From Candidatus Eiseniibacteriota bacterium (lineage in GTDB: Bacteria; Eisenbacteria; RBG-16-71-46): DNA of 64,000 nucleotides. A program made the translations under genes and the position numbers. The stretch covers positions 62,001-126,000 of the forward strand of contig JADJLL010000005.1 of NCBI GenBank assembly GCA_016710095.1, written 5' to 3'. Below are positions 1-8,882 of this stretch, piece by piece. The notes beneath the pieces were generated by a model that did not search any database, was not told where the DNA came from, and saw nothing but the letters and a program-made list of their open reading frames with translations. How positions within the stretch are numbered: the first letter of the stretch is position 1; each line of letters opens with the position of its first letter.

Positions 1-12
1 CGCGAACGGTGA

Positions 13-468
13 TCAGGCGGGCTGGCGCGGACGCCAGTTGTTCCACACCGGACGGCCCATGTCGTCGCGCAGGTGCATCGTGAGACCGTCCTTCTCCACG
101 TGCGAAGCGATCAGCAGGCGTTCGCCGTTCACCGACACGTGCGCGCCGGTGATGACGACCTGGTCGCCGACGGCGACCTTCATGTCCTGGGCCTCGAGGA
201 AAAGAACGGGTCCGAGATGCACCCACAGCGACTCCGGACCGGTGACCACATACGCGCGCACTCCGGGCGCCATGCCCTCGCGCGGGGTGAACGTCTCGAC
301 CTTCAGCACGGTCGAGGGGGCGACGACTTCGTAATTCACGTCGTAGGAACGATCGTAGGCCGAACCGCGTTCCCAGCCGGTGAGGCCGGGAAGCATCGGC
401 GCCGCGATCGCGACCGCCCACGAGAGGGCGACGGCCAGAGCGGCCAGGGCGACGCGGAAGGATTTCAT
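13..468 (-). CDS. Small exported protein of unknown function
   Basis: The 151-residue product begins with a clear signal peptide (basic MKSFR, then a hydrophobic stretch to about residue 22 ending in AIAA), so it should act in the periplasm or outside the cell. The mature part is beta-rich, with GVRAYVVTGPESLWVHLGP followed by VGDQVVITGAHV and a final LRDDMGRPVWNNW. This layout (LGP..., GD.V.VTG, then LRD..G.P.W near the end) looks like the small OB-like domain of many periplasmic proteins of unknown role; I cannot name a function. A good ribosome site, AAGGAG, lies 6 nt before the ATG at 468. It is divergent from the delta' gene. Confidence 0.75.
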   Translation of the reverse strand: MKSFRVALAALAVALSWAVAIAAPMLPGLTGWERGSAYDRSYDVNYEVVAPSTVLKVETFTPREGMAPGVRAYVVTGPESLWVHLGPVLFLEAQDMKVAVGDQVVITGAHVSVNGERLLIASHVEKDGLTMHLRDDMGRPVWNNWRPRQPA

Positions 469-831
469 GGGGTTCTCCTTGAAGGGGCGCTGCGCGCGAA
501 ACGTTCGCGCTCACCCGTTCGAGAGCAGCATGGCGCGGGCCACCACCCGACACGGCCGCGAGCGCGCTTCTCCCGGCGGGCATCGCGAAATCACACGAGT
601 TGCGACCGCTTCCCGGGACGACTCGCTGACGCGTGTCCAGCCCTTCGCAAGCGAGCCGCGGGGCGTCATGCCCGGGCTGACATCGTGGCAGCGAGGTCGG
701 CGCCGCAGCCGCGAACGCACTCGCGCACCGCGCACGGCGAACCTCGTCGCGAACCATCGCGCCACCGCCCGTCCCTCTGGTAGTTTCCGGCGCGCCGCCC
801 CCCCCACCCTTCGTGACCCTGGAGTGCCCCG
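469..831. other. Divergent intergenic region, 363 bp
   Basis: This region separates the minus-strand exported protein from delta'. A TAGTTT hexamer at 781-786 has the shape of the -10 boxes seen before other genes here and could drive delta' with a 40-nt leader. I see no convincing small gene, repeat or strong hairpin in it. Confidence 0.4.
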
Positions 832-2082
832 TTGCCCATCGTCTCCCTCGCCGGGTTGCTCGGTCAGCCGGACGTCACCGCGTTCCTGCGCGGCATCGTC
901 TCGCGGGCCCGCTACGGCAACGCGTACCTGTTCACCGGTCCGGCGGGAGTCGGCAAAGGCACCGCGGCGCTCGCCTTCGCACGCGCGGCGCTGTGCGATC
1001 GCGTGCCGGGAGCGGCCCCGCCCGCGGCGACGAACGCGGACGACGGCGGACTGGGACTGTTCGGGATGGACGCTCCGGCGGCGCCGGAAGCGCCGGCGGC
1101 GGAAAACCTGCCGATGCTCGACGACGCCTGCGGTGAATGCCCGGCATGCCGCAAGTCGGGATCGCTGCAGCACCCCGACCTCAAGTTCCTGTTCCCGGTC
1201 TCGGGCGTCGAAGCGAAGCTCGAAGAGACGATCTCCGAAACGCTGCAGGGCATGCGCGACGATCCGCTCTTCGTCTTCCAGTACGACCAGGCCGCATCGG
1301 TGCGGCTCTCGCTCACGCGCGAACTCCAGCGCGAGCTGGCGTTCCGCCCGTACGAGGCGTCGCGCCGCGTCGTGATCATCCGCGACTGCGACCGCATGCG
1401 GGAAGACCAGTACTCCGCGCTGCTCAAGTCGATCGAGGAGCCGGGCGCCAGCACCCTGTGGGTGCTCACGTCGTCGCGCATCTCGCGCGTGCCCGCCACG
1501 ATCCGCTCGCGCTGCCAGACCGTGAAGTTCGCGCCGCTGCCCGAGCGCGCCGTCGAACAGGTGCTCGAGCAGTACGGCAAGGCGTCGGGTCCGCTCGCGC
1601 GCACGCTCGCCGCGCTGGCGAGCGGTTCGCTCGCGCGCGCGGTGGCGCTCTCGCGCGAGGACGCCGCGGGACAGGCGCGCACGGCGCTCGCGATGCTCGA
1701 GCCGGTGCGCGCACGCAATCAGGCCGGCCTCTGGAAGGCCGCGCAGGACGCGACCAAGTTCGGGCGCGCGGGCCGCGAGGCGCTGCGCCGGACGCTCGAG
1801 TTCCACGAGCTGTGGCTGCGCGACCTGCTCGCCGCGCGCTACGGCGACGGCAGCCGTCCGCTCGTGTTCGCGGAGCGCGAAGCCGAGATCCGCGCCGAAG
1901 CCGCGAAGACGGACGCCGCGGAAATCCGCCGCCGCCTCATGGTGCTCGAGGAAGCGCTGCGCTCGATCGACGGCAACATCACCGCCGACCTCACGCTCTT
2001 CTCCGCGCTCGCGCGCGTGGGCGGCGCGAGGCTGGGCGAGGGCGCCTGGCCGGCGCACCAGACCGCGCGCTGGGACTACTGA
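832..2082 (+). CDS. holB: DNA polymerase III subunit delta'
   Basis: Clamp-loader subunit delta', 416 residues, which helps open the sliding clamp during replication. It shows the AAA+ fold: Walker A region GPAGVGKG at about residues 36-43, four cysteines of the clamp-loader zinc module (one near residue 54, then CGECPAC at about 101-107), and the late sensor segment SRISRVPATIRSRCQ. Between the first cysteine and CGECPAC lies an Ala/Pro-rich insertion of about 40 residues that is unusual for the family. The start is TTG at 832 (MPIVSLAGLLGQ), which fits the normal N-terminus. The next gene starts 2 nt after its stop. In Bacillus, holB sits directly before yaaT; here a kinase gene separates them. 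Confidence 0.93.
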   Translation: MPIVSLAGLLGQPDVTAFLRGIVSRARYGNAYLFTGPAGVGKGTAALAFARAALCDRVPGAAPPAATNADDGGLGLFGMDAPAAPEAPAAENLPMLDDACGECPACRKSGSLQHPDLKFLFPVSGVEAKLEETISETLQGMRDDPLFVFQYDQAASVRLSLTRELQRELAFRPYEASRRVVIIRDCDRMREDQYSALLKSIEEPGASTLWVLTSSRISRVPATIRSRCQTVKFAPLPERAVEQVLEQYGKASGPLARTLAALASGSLARAVALSREDAAGQARTALAMLEPVRARNQAGLWKAAQDATKFGRAGREALRRTLEFHELWLRDLLAARYGDGSRPLVFAEREAEIRAEAAKTDAAEIRRRLMVLEEALRSIDGNITADLTLFSALARVGGARLGEGAWPAHQTARWDY

Positions 2083-2084
2083 CC

Positions 2085-4760
2085 GTGGGCTGGACGGACG
2101 TCCGCGCGATTCGCGTCCGCATTCCCGTGATTCTCCTCGCAGGCGGCGTGCTGCTCACCGCCGTCTCCTTCTTCATCGCGTCCGCGCGGCACACGCACGG
2201 GACGATCGCGGCGGCGCAGGATCGCGCCGAACGCCTCGTGACGCGCACGGCGATGATCCTCCGCCGGCCCGCCGAGGACCCCGCCGGCGTGCTTCGCTAC
2301 TCGGGCGATCGCGTGCACGAAGGCCTGTTCCGCCTCGACTGCCTCGCGCTCGTGGACGAGCACGGCGTCGTCACCACCGCCGTGGACGGCATGCGGCCCG
2401 GCGAATCCCTCGACGCGCACCTGCCACCGGAGTTCGTGCGCGCCGTGCTCGCGGTGGACGACACCACGCCGGTGAGTCCCTCCCTGCCGCGGCCGAGGGT
2501 CGCGGCGGTCACGCGGATCGCGAGCGGGCCGCGCGCGGGACAGCGCCTCGTGCTCGTGCTCGACGCCACGGACCGGCTCGCCGAGGCGCAGTGGGAAGCC
2601 GCCGAAGAGGCGCTGCCTCCCCTCGCGGTGGGACTGCTGTTCGTCGCCGCGATGGCGCTGCTGCTCGACCGCTGGCTGCGCGCGCCGGCCGAGCGGCTCG
2701 AGCGCACGGCGAACGCGATCGCCGCGGGCGACGCGAGCGCACGATCGGGATTGCGGGGCGAGAGCGAACTCGATCGCGTGGGCGCGGCGCTGGACCGCAT
2801 GGCCGACGAGATCCAGCGGGCGCACCGCGAACTCGAAGCCTCGCGCTCGCGGCTCGAGACCGCGCTGCAGGCGCTGCCCGCGGCCGTGTTCATCACGGAC
2901 CGCGCGACCGGCAACGTGCTGTTCGTGAGCGCGCGCTGGGGCGAGACGTCGCTGAACCGCATGTACGTGGGCGAACCCATCCGCGACCATCTCGCGGGCG
3001 AGCAGTTCTTCCGCATGGACGGTTCGCCGCTTCCGCTCGAGGAGCTGGCGACCTCGGTGGCGTTGCGCACGGGCCGGCCGGCTTCGCTGCCCGAGTTCAT
3101 CGCCGTGCATCGCAACGGCGTGACCGCGACGCACTCGGCGTACGCAACGCCGATCTTCCTGCAGGGCGGCGAGGAGTTCGACGCCGTGCTCACGATCGTG
3201 CAGGGGCGCGACGAGATCATGGCGCTCACGGGAGAGATTCGCGCCTGGGAATCGCGCTTCCAGAAGGTCGTCGAAGCCACCGGACAGGTCGTGTACGAGT
3301 GGGATTTCATGACCGGAATCGTGAGGCGGACCGGCAACCAGCAACTCGTGCTCGGCTTCAGCGCCGAGGACGAGCGCACGCTCGACGCGCTCGACCACTG
3401 GAAGGCGCGCGTGCACCCCGACGATCGCGACCGCGTCATCGCCGAGTTCGAGCGCTGCGGCGCGGAATCGGCCCCGCTCGACGTCGAGTACCGCTACCGC
3501 CGCAACGAGCGCGAGTGGATCTGGATCCACGACCGCGGCTTCTTCGAGCGCGACGCCGAAGGCCGGACCGTGAAGCTCTACGGCACGATGGCCGACGTGA
3601 CCGCGCACCACGAGACCGAGGCGCAGCTCCGGCAGGCGCAGAAGATGGAAACCGTGGGCACGCTCGCGGGCGGCATCGCGCACGACTTCAACAACCAGCT
3701 CACCGGCGTGATCGGGCACCTCGACCTGCTCGAGCACGCGCTCGGCTCCGGCGACGAGCGCATCGAGCACGCGCGCACCGCCCGCGTCGCCGCGGAGCGC
3801 TGCGCCGAGCTGACGCGCGGCCTGCTCGCGTTCAGCCGCCGCCTGCACAGCCAGGCCGCGCCGGCTTCGCTCGACGAAACCGTGCTCGAGTCCGTGCGCC
3901 TGTTGCGGCGCGTGCTGCCGGCGAACATCCACGTCGTCACCGAGCTCGGCAACGGCGTGCCGGTCGCGCTCATCGACGTGACGCAGATCCAGCAGGTGAT
4001 CATGAATCTCTGCGTGAACGCGCGCGACGCGATGCCCGACGGCGGCACGCTCACGCTGACGACCGAGGCGGGCACGATCGGCGAACAGGACGCCCGCCAC
4101 GCGGACGCGAAGCCCGGGCGCTGGGCGCGGCTGCGCGTGAAGGACGACGGCCAGGGCATCCCGCCGGAAGTGCTGCCGCGGGTCTTCGAACCGTTCTTCA
4201 CGACCAAGCCGGTCGGGCTGGGCACCGGACTCGGGCTGGCGATGGTGTACGGCATCGTGAGCAAGCACGGCGGCTGGGTCGAGGTCGAGTCGCAGGAGGG
4301 CAAGGGCACGACGTTCGAGATCTGGCTGCCCGCCGCGCCGGCCGACACCGCGCCGCACGCCGCGCCGCTGCCCGCCGGGGAAGCGCCGCGCTCGAGTGGC
4401 GAACTGGTGATGGTCGTGGACGACGAGCCCGTGCTCCGGCAGCTCGCCTGCCGGGCGCTCCGCGAGCACGGCTACCGCACGCTCGAGGCCGCCGGCGCCG
4501 AGGCCGCGCTCGAACTCGCGCAGCGCCACGCGGCGGAACTGAAGGCGATCGTGCTCGACCAGACGATGCCCGGCATGAGTGGCGCGCAGGCGCTGCCCCT
4601 CCTGCACTCGCTCGCTCCCCGGGCCGCGATCCTCATGACCAGCGGTCACGCCGAGGAATCCGGCCGGGCGCTCGAGGGCGCGGCGGGATTCCTGGCCAAG
4701 CCATGGGCGCCGTCCGAGCTGATCGCGGCGCTTCGCCAGGCGCTCGACCGCCGCCCCTGA
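2085..4760 (+). CDS. Hybrid sensor histidine kinase with PAS domains and receiver
   Basis: A membrane-bound hybrid kinase of 891 residues. One transmembrane helix near residues 12-30 (VRIPVILLAGGVLLTAVSFF), an extracytoplasmic domain, a second helix near 172-195, a HAMP-like linker, two PAS regions (about 260-370 and 390-500, the second with the VYEWDF and YRYRRNEREWIWI signatures of PAS_3), a phosphoacceptor helix with GGIAHDFNNQ (His about 533), an HATPase domain with DDGQGIPPEV and GTGLGLAMVYGIV, and a C-terminal receiver whose phosphoacceptor is Asp 825 in VLDQTMPGMSG. GTG at 2085 is chosen because it directly precedes the first hydrophobic helix and follows the holB stop by 2 nt. No output regulator is adjacent, so the receiver may feed a phosphorelay. 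The sensed signal is unknown. Confidence 0.9.
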   Translation: MGWTDVRAIRVRIPVILLAGGVLLTAVSFFIASARHTHGTIAAAQDRAERLVTRTAMILRRPAEDPAGVLRYSGDRVHEGLFRLDCLALVDEHGVVTTAVDGMRPGESLDAHLPPEFVRAVLAVDDTTPVSPSLPRPRVAAVTRIASGPRAGQRLVLVLDATDRLAEAQWEAAEEALPPLAVGLLFVAAMALLLDRWLRAPAERLERTANAIAAGDASARSGLRGESELDRVGAALDRMADEIQRAHRELEASRSRLETALQALPAAVFITDRATGNVLFVSARWGETSLNRMYVGEPIRDHLAGEQFFRMDGSPLPLEELATSVALRTGRPASLPEFIAVHRNGVTATHSAYATPIFLQGGEEFDAVLTIVQGRDEIMALTGEIRAWESRFQKVVEATGQVVYEWDFMTGIVRRTGNQQLVLGFSAEDERTLDALDHWKARVHPDDRDRVIAEFERCGAESAPLDVEYRYRRNEREWIWIHDRGFFERDAEGRTVKLYGTMADVTAHHETEAQLRQAQKMETVGTLAGGIAHDFNNQLTGVIGHLDLLEHALGSGDERIEHARTARVAAERCAELTRGLLAFSRRLHSQAAPASLDETVLESVRLLRRVLPANIHVVTELGNGVPVALIDVTQIQQVIMNLCVNARDAMPDGGTLTLTTEAGTIGEQDARHADAKPGRWARLRVKDDGQGIPPEVLPRVFEPFFTTKPVGLGTGLGLAMVYGIVSKHGGWVEVESQEGKGTTFEIWLPAAPADTAPHAAPLPAGEAPRSSGELVMVVDDEPVLRQLACRALREHGYRTLEAAGAEAALELAQRHAAELKAIVLDQTMPGMSGAQALPLLHSLAPRAAILMTSGHAEESGRALEGAAGFLAKPWAPSELIAALRQALDRRP

Positions 4761-4801
4761 GCGGCGCGAGGTTCACCGGCGACCGCGGCGAAACCACCTG
4801 C

Positions 4802-4955
4802 TATCCTGCCGCGCGTCCGAGCCCGCCTCCGCGGGCCTGAAATCCATACGCGGCACCCCGAAGTCCGGCGCCTCTTTCGACGCCGCTCATTCGAGTTTTC
4901 CCGCCGGCCCCGCCGGCGTTCGCGCGGCCCATCCCCGCGCGCATAGAGGTCGGTC
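4802..4955 (+). promoter_or_regulatory. Leader and possible promoter of ricT with hairpin
   Basis: A TATCCT hexamer at 4802-4807 could be a -10 box for ricT, giving a leader of about 140 nt. Within it, CGCCGGC at 4902-4908 and GCCGGCG at 4912-4918 can form a 7-bp hairpin with a CCC loop. The hairpin could equally terminate transcription from the kinase gene. No typical ribosome site is obvious before ATG 4956, although CATAGAGGTCGGTC just before it contains GAGG. Confidence 0.35.
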
Positions 4956-6105
4956 ATGTCCCAGATCATCCAGGTCGCCCTTCGCGGCACCCGGAAGGAG
5001 TTCTTCCTGAACTCGCGCTCGCTCGAGCTGCTGCTCGGCGACCGAGTGGTCGTGGAAGGCGAGCACGGAGAAACGCTGGGCAAGGTCGCGCTCAAGAACG
5101 CGATGCTCATCGAGCTCAAGCGCCCGGGCACCGTGACGCACGAGATCCTGCGCAAGGCGTCCGAGGAAGACCTCGACCAGGACGACCGCAACCTCACGCT
5201 CGAAGACGAAGCGTTCGAGTACTGCCAGCGGCGGATCGAAGTCCGCGAACTCGCGATGCAGCTCTCCGAGATCGAAGTCGCATTCCGGCGGAACCGCATC
5301 ACGTTCTTCTTCACGGCCGAGCACCGCGTGGACTTCCGCGAACTCGTGAAGGACCTCGCCGCCAAGTTCCAGACGCGGATCGAGCTGCGCCAGATCGGCG
5401 TGCGCGACCAGGCGAAGCGGCTCGACGGCTGCGGCCCGTGCGGGCGCGCGTTCTGCTGCTCGACCTGGATGAAGGGCTTCCATCCGGTCACGCTCAAGAT
5501 GGCGCGCGAGCAGAACTTGTCGCTCAACCCGACCAAGATCTCCGGCGCGTGCGGGCGGCTCATGTGCTGCCTGTCGTACGAGCTCGCGCAGTATCGCGAC
5601 AGCGCCGACCGCCTGCCGCCCGTGGGCGTGAAGATCACGACCGGCAAGGGCGTGGTCACGGTCACGCGCACCGAAACGCTGGGCGAGAAGGTCTGGGTGC
5701 GCGACGACGAGGGTGCCGAGCACGAGATCGCGATGAGCGACCTGCCGCCCGGGCCTTATCACAAGTGCGGCGACTGCTCGTGCGGCGCGCGGCCGAAGGC
5801 GTCGAGCGACGCGGGCGAAAGCGCGCCTCCACGCTCCGGTGGCGACGGCGCACGGCCGCCCGGCGGCGGCGCGCGTGGCGGCACGCGCCCGAGTGGCGGC
5901 GGCGGTGGCGGCAGTAGCAGCGGCCCCCGGCGGCGCGACCAGCGCGGGCGGACCTCGCCCCGGCGGCGACAATCGTCCGCGGCGGCGCGGCCCTCGCCGG
6001 CGTCCCGGTGGTGGTGGCAGCGGTGGCGGCGGTGCGACCGGCGGCGGCGACACGCGTCCGGCCGGCCCGTCCGGCCCGGCGCCCGACGGCGCTTCCGGGA
6101 ACTAG
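4956..6105 (+). CDS. ricT: RicT/PSP1-family protein, frameshifted in its tail
   Basis: Member of the PSP1/RicT (YaaT) family, which in Bacillus forms a complex that carries iron-sulfur clusters and assists RNase Y processing. The conserved core runs from MSQIIQVALRGT to about residue 270, with the cysteine cluster CGPCGRAFCC at about 159-168 and CGRLMCC at about 198-204, plus a further CGDCSCG near residue 270. After that comes a Gly/Arg/Pro-rich low-complexity tail. The frame opened at 4956 has no stop until 7955 because it runs through the reverse strand of two ABC genes. Removing one C from the CCCCC run at 5924-5928 restores a Gly-rich tail that ends naturally at the TAG at 6103-6105 (about 382 residues). 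The tail is not needed to recognise the family. Confidence 0.85.
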
Positions 6106-6113
6106 GACGCGCG

Positions 6114-6950
6114 CTACAGCGCGCGCTTGCGGAACCCGATCACGCCGCTCGCCAGCACGGCGGCCGACCACAACACCGCCCAGAGCACCATCGCCTGGCT
6201 CGGCACCGACGCGATCGAAAACGGCGAGATGCGCATCTGCGCCAGGAACTCCGGCTGCATCTGGTGCGACGCGAGCTGCCACATGGATTCGGACGGCATG
6301 AGCAGGCTGGCGATCGTGCCGATGTTGCGCGTCGCCTCGTTGTTGGCCATCGAGCCGATCTGCTCGACCCAGCCGCCGAGGAACGCGAGCCCGTAGAGCC
6401 CGAACGCGAGCACGCCGTTCGTGACCGTACCCAGCCGCGCGCCGCCCGCGATCGACAGCGACACGAGCACGACCGCCTCGATCGCCATGTACATGAGGCC
6501 GAGCCCCGCGCGCGGCGGCAACGCGTGCGCGGTGAAGTACGCGATCGTGAGCACGCCGCCCGCGAGCAGCAGCAGGTAGCCCCAGATCACGAGCACGTAC
6601 GCGAGCCACTTGCCGAGCACGATCTCGGTGCGGTGCACCGGGCGCGCGACGACGGTCTGGAGCACGCCCGACGCGATCTCGCCCGACAGCGTGTCCACGG
6701 GCAGGAGCACCGCGCTCATCACCATGAGGAAGTTGACCGCGTACAGCCCGACGATCGTGAACAGGTTGCGCACGAACATGTGCTGCACGGCGGCCATCGG
6801 TCCCTGCTCGTGCTCGATCCCGCGCACGATGTAGTGGAAGCCGATCGCGTAGAGCACGAGGAACGCCGCGCCGCAGAGCAGCGTGGCGTGGAGCACGCGG
6901 CGGCGGCCGGCTTCTTCGATCGTCAGGCGGGTGACGGCGAGCAGTCGCAT
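6114..6950 (-). CDS. ABC-2 type transporter permease
   Basis: Integral membrane partner of the ATPase gene just upstream (3-nt gap). The 278 residues hold about six hydrophobic helices, for example LLCGAAFLVLYAIGFHYIV, LYAVNFLMVMSAVLLPVD, LAYVLVIWGYLLLLAGGVL and VVLVSLSIAGGARLGTVTNG, and the segment LSGEIASGVLQTVVARPVHRTEIVLGKW that is typical of ABC-2 permeases (the E...G..Q....RP..R.....GK pattern). The substrate cannot be told from the sequence. It ends 8 nt from the ricT stop, tail to tail. Confidence 0.88.
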   Translation of the reverse strand: MRLLAVTRLTIEEAGRRRVLHATLLCGAAFLVLYAIGFHYIVRGIEHEQGPMAAVQHMFVRNLFTIVGLYAVNFLMVMSAVLLPVDTLSGEIASGVLQTVVARPVHRTEIVLGKWLAYVLVIWGYLLLLAGGVLTIAYFTAHALPPRAGLGLMYMAIEAVVLVSLSIAGGARLGTVTNGVLAFGLYGLAFLGGWVEQIGSMANNEATRNIGTIASLLMPSESMWQLASHQMQPEFLAQMRISPFSIASVPSQAMVLWAVLWSAAVLASGVIGFRKRAL

Positions 6951-6953
6951 GGT

Positions 6954-7886
6954 CTAGCCCGGACGCTGGTCCGAGCCCATGACCTCGAGGAACTTGTCCT
7001 CGAGCGAGACGCGGTCCGCGGAAAGATGGCGCAGCGTGGCGCCGCGCGAGACCACCCAGCGGGCGATCTCGGGCAACGCGTCCTCGGAGTCCACCGCCAG
7101 ATGCACCTCGTCGCCGTCGCGGCGCAGGTCGCGGCCGAAACGGGCGAGCCCTTCGACGGTCTCGCCGTCGAGTCCGCCCGCGCGCAGCAGGACCGACACC
7201 GGATCCCCGGCGGCGGCGGCGATCGCATGCTCGTGCACGACCTGTCCGGCCTTCACGAACGCGACGCGGTCGCACGTCGCCTCGACCTCGCCGAGCAGGT
7301 GCGAGTTGAGGAACACCGTCACGCCGCGGTCGCGCATCGCGCGCATGAGGTCGCGCACGAGCAGCCGGCCGAGCGGGTCGAGCCCGGACGTCGGCTCGTC
7401 GAGGAACACGAGTTCGGGCTCGCCGAGCAGCGCGAGCGCGAGTCCGGCGCGCTGCAGCATGCCCTTGCTGTAGCCGCGCATCGGACGATGCGCCGCGTCG
7501 AGCAGGTCCACCTCGCCGAGCAGGCGCTCGGCGCGATCGCGCGTCACGGCCTCGGGAAGCTCGAGCAGCCGGCCGTGGAAGCGCAGCAGCTCGCGCGCGG
7601 ACAGCCACTCGGGAAACCGGAAGTGCTCCGGCAGGAAACCGACCTTCGCGCGCGTCGCGCGGTCGCCGATCGGCGCGCCGAGCAGCGCGCCCGAGCCGGA
7701 CGTGGGCTCGACGAGCCCGAGCAGCATCTTGAGCGACGTCGTCTTGCCGGCGCCGTTCGGCCCCAGGAAGCCGAAGACCTCTCCCCGGCGGACGGCCAGG
7801 GAGAGATCCGCGACGGCGAGCTTCTCGCCGAACCGCTTGCGCAGGTGCCGCGTCTCGACGGCGAGGCCCGGCTCGAAGGTCGTCAT
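6954..7886 (-). CDS. ABC transporter ATP-binding protein
   Basis: ATPase of a CcmA/NatA-like exporter, 310 residues. It has Walker A GPNGAGKT at about residues 39-46, a signature region GYSKGMLQRAGLALAL, Walker B LVFLDEPTSGLDP and a C-terminal extension usual for this subfamily. It forms a two-gene unit with the following permease. The start ATG at 7886 has no Shine-Dalgarno sequence; a TAGTCT box (7899-7894 read on the minus strand) lies 7 nt before it and overlaps the stop codon of the upstream gene, so it may be made from its own leaderless transcript as well as from the sigma-factor operon. Confidence 0.92.
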   Translation of the reverse strand: MTTFEPGLAVETRHLRKRFGEKLAVADLSLAVRRGEVFGFLGPNGAGKTTSLKMLLGLVEPTSGSGALLGAPIGDRATRAKVGFLPEHFRFPEWLSARELLRFHGRLLELPEAVTRDRAERLLGEVDLLDAAHRPMRGYSKGMLQRAGLALALLGEPELVFLDEPTSGLDPLGRLLVRDLMRAMRDRGVTVFLNSHLLGEVEATCDRVAFVKAGQVVHEHAIAAAAGDPVSVLLRAGGLDGETVEGLARFGRDLRRDGDEVHLAVDSEDALPEIARWVVSRGATLRHLSADRVSLEDKFLEVMGSDQRPG

Positions 7887-7896
7887 GAGCGGCAGA

Positions 7897-8880
7897 CTAG
7901 CGCACCGACTCGGCCATGGTCAGCAGGTCCATCCGCTCGAGACGGTTGGACATGATCGCGTGCACGCGGCCCTTCTTCGTCCACACGACGACGTTCGCGT
8001 TCGGGGACTCGTCGTCCTTCGCGCCGCCTTCGCGCCGCACGTAGAGACCCGGCTCGCCCTGCACGCGCACCTGCTGGTACTCGGTGGCGCCGGCGATCAC
8101 CGGAACGACGAGCGTCGTGCGCCAGTCGATGCTGCGCGACAGGCGATGCGCTTCGGACGAGTTCATGCCGAGCAGGCGCAGGCCGACTTCGCCGAGCTGC
8201 TCCATCTCGAGCCCGGGCGGCAGCTCGACCAGCGGGCTCCTGCCCTGGAGGAACATCACGTGCGTGCGCTCGCCGCGGTGGAACTTCTGCGCGACCATCG
8301 TCGGCACGTGCACGGTGAGCTTCTCGCCGTCGAGTCCGTCGGGCACCCTCACGTCGCGCACGGCCATCGCGTCGAGCAGCGCGCGCACCGGCTTCGTGTC
8401 GATCGTGACGCGCATGCGGGATTCGCCGCTCACGTAGACCGAGTCGGGCTCGATCCCGCCCGGCAGCGTGTACGCGCGCTCGAGCGTCTCGCCGAGCATC
8501 GCGCCGGCCGCGTCGAGCGTGGCGAAGCGCTGCGAGGGAAGCGGCTCCTGCAGCATCTCGACGTTGCCGCCGGCGAGCGAGGAGAGGTCCACGTTCGCGT
8601 GCGACAGCTGCTCGAGACGCGCGGGGTCGACCTGCACGACCGCGAACTCCTGCACGCGGAACAGGTCCAGCGCCGCCTGCGCGGTGGCGCGCACGGCGGG
8701 CACGGTGAAGGTGGCGATCACGAAGGCCGCGGCGGCCGCGGTCGCGAACACCGGCCGCCAGTCGAAACGGCTGCGTCCGAGCTCTTCGGCTTCCTCGATG
8801 CGGCGCAGGCGGTCGCGCAGGTCGCGTGCGAACGCCGGATCGGGATCGCGGCGCTGGTCGTGGAGAAACTTGTCGTCCAT
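7897..8880 (-). CDS. Membrane-anchored anti-sigma-factor-like protein
   Basis: The 327-residue protein lies 2 nt downstream of an ECF sigma factor gene. It has a charged cytoplasmic N-terminus of about 40 residues (DDKFLHDQRRDPDPAFARDL), one transmembrane helix at about 43-65 (FATAAAAAFVIATFTVPAV) and a large extracytoplasmic domain. This is the layout of a transmembrane anti-sigma factor, and gene order supports that role. I see no HXXXCXXC zinc motif, so it is not a ZAS-type anti-sigma. The outer domain contains repeated beta-rich stretches (QQVRVQGEPGLYVRREGG, NVVVWTKKGRVHAIMSN) resembling domains that test an outer-membrane or lipid signal, but I cannot assign it. Confidence 0.7.
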   Translation of the reverse strand: MDDKFLHDQRRDPDPAFARDLRDRLRRIEEAEELGRSRFDWRPVFATAAAAAFVIATFTVPAVRATAQAALDLFRVQEFAVVQVDPARLEQLSHANVDLSSLAGGNVEMLQEPLPSQRFATLDAAGAMLGETLERAYTLPGGIEPDSVYVSGESRMRVTIDTKPVRALLDAMAVRDVRVPDGLDGEKLTVHVPTMVAQKFHRGERTHVMFLQGRSPLVELPPGLEMEQLGEVGLRLLGMNSSEAHRLSRSIDWRTTLVVPVIAGATEYQQVRVQGEPGLYVRREGGAKDDESPNANVVVWTKKGRVHAIMSNRLERMDLLTMAESVR

Positions 8881-8882
8881 GT

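Noticed and set aside
2076..4649. Very long open frames on the strand opposite known genes (also 4956-7955, 9328-11280 region, 21599-23689, 45111-46367 and many others)
   Set aside because: High GC removes stop codons from other frames; the translations are Arg/Ala/His-rich and match no domain, while a recognised gene occupies the other strand or frame.
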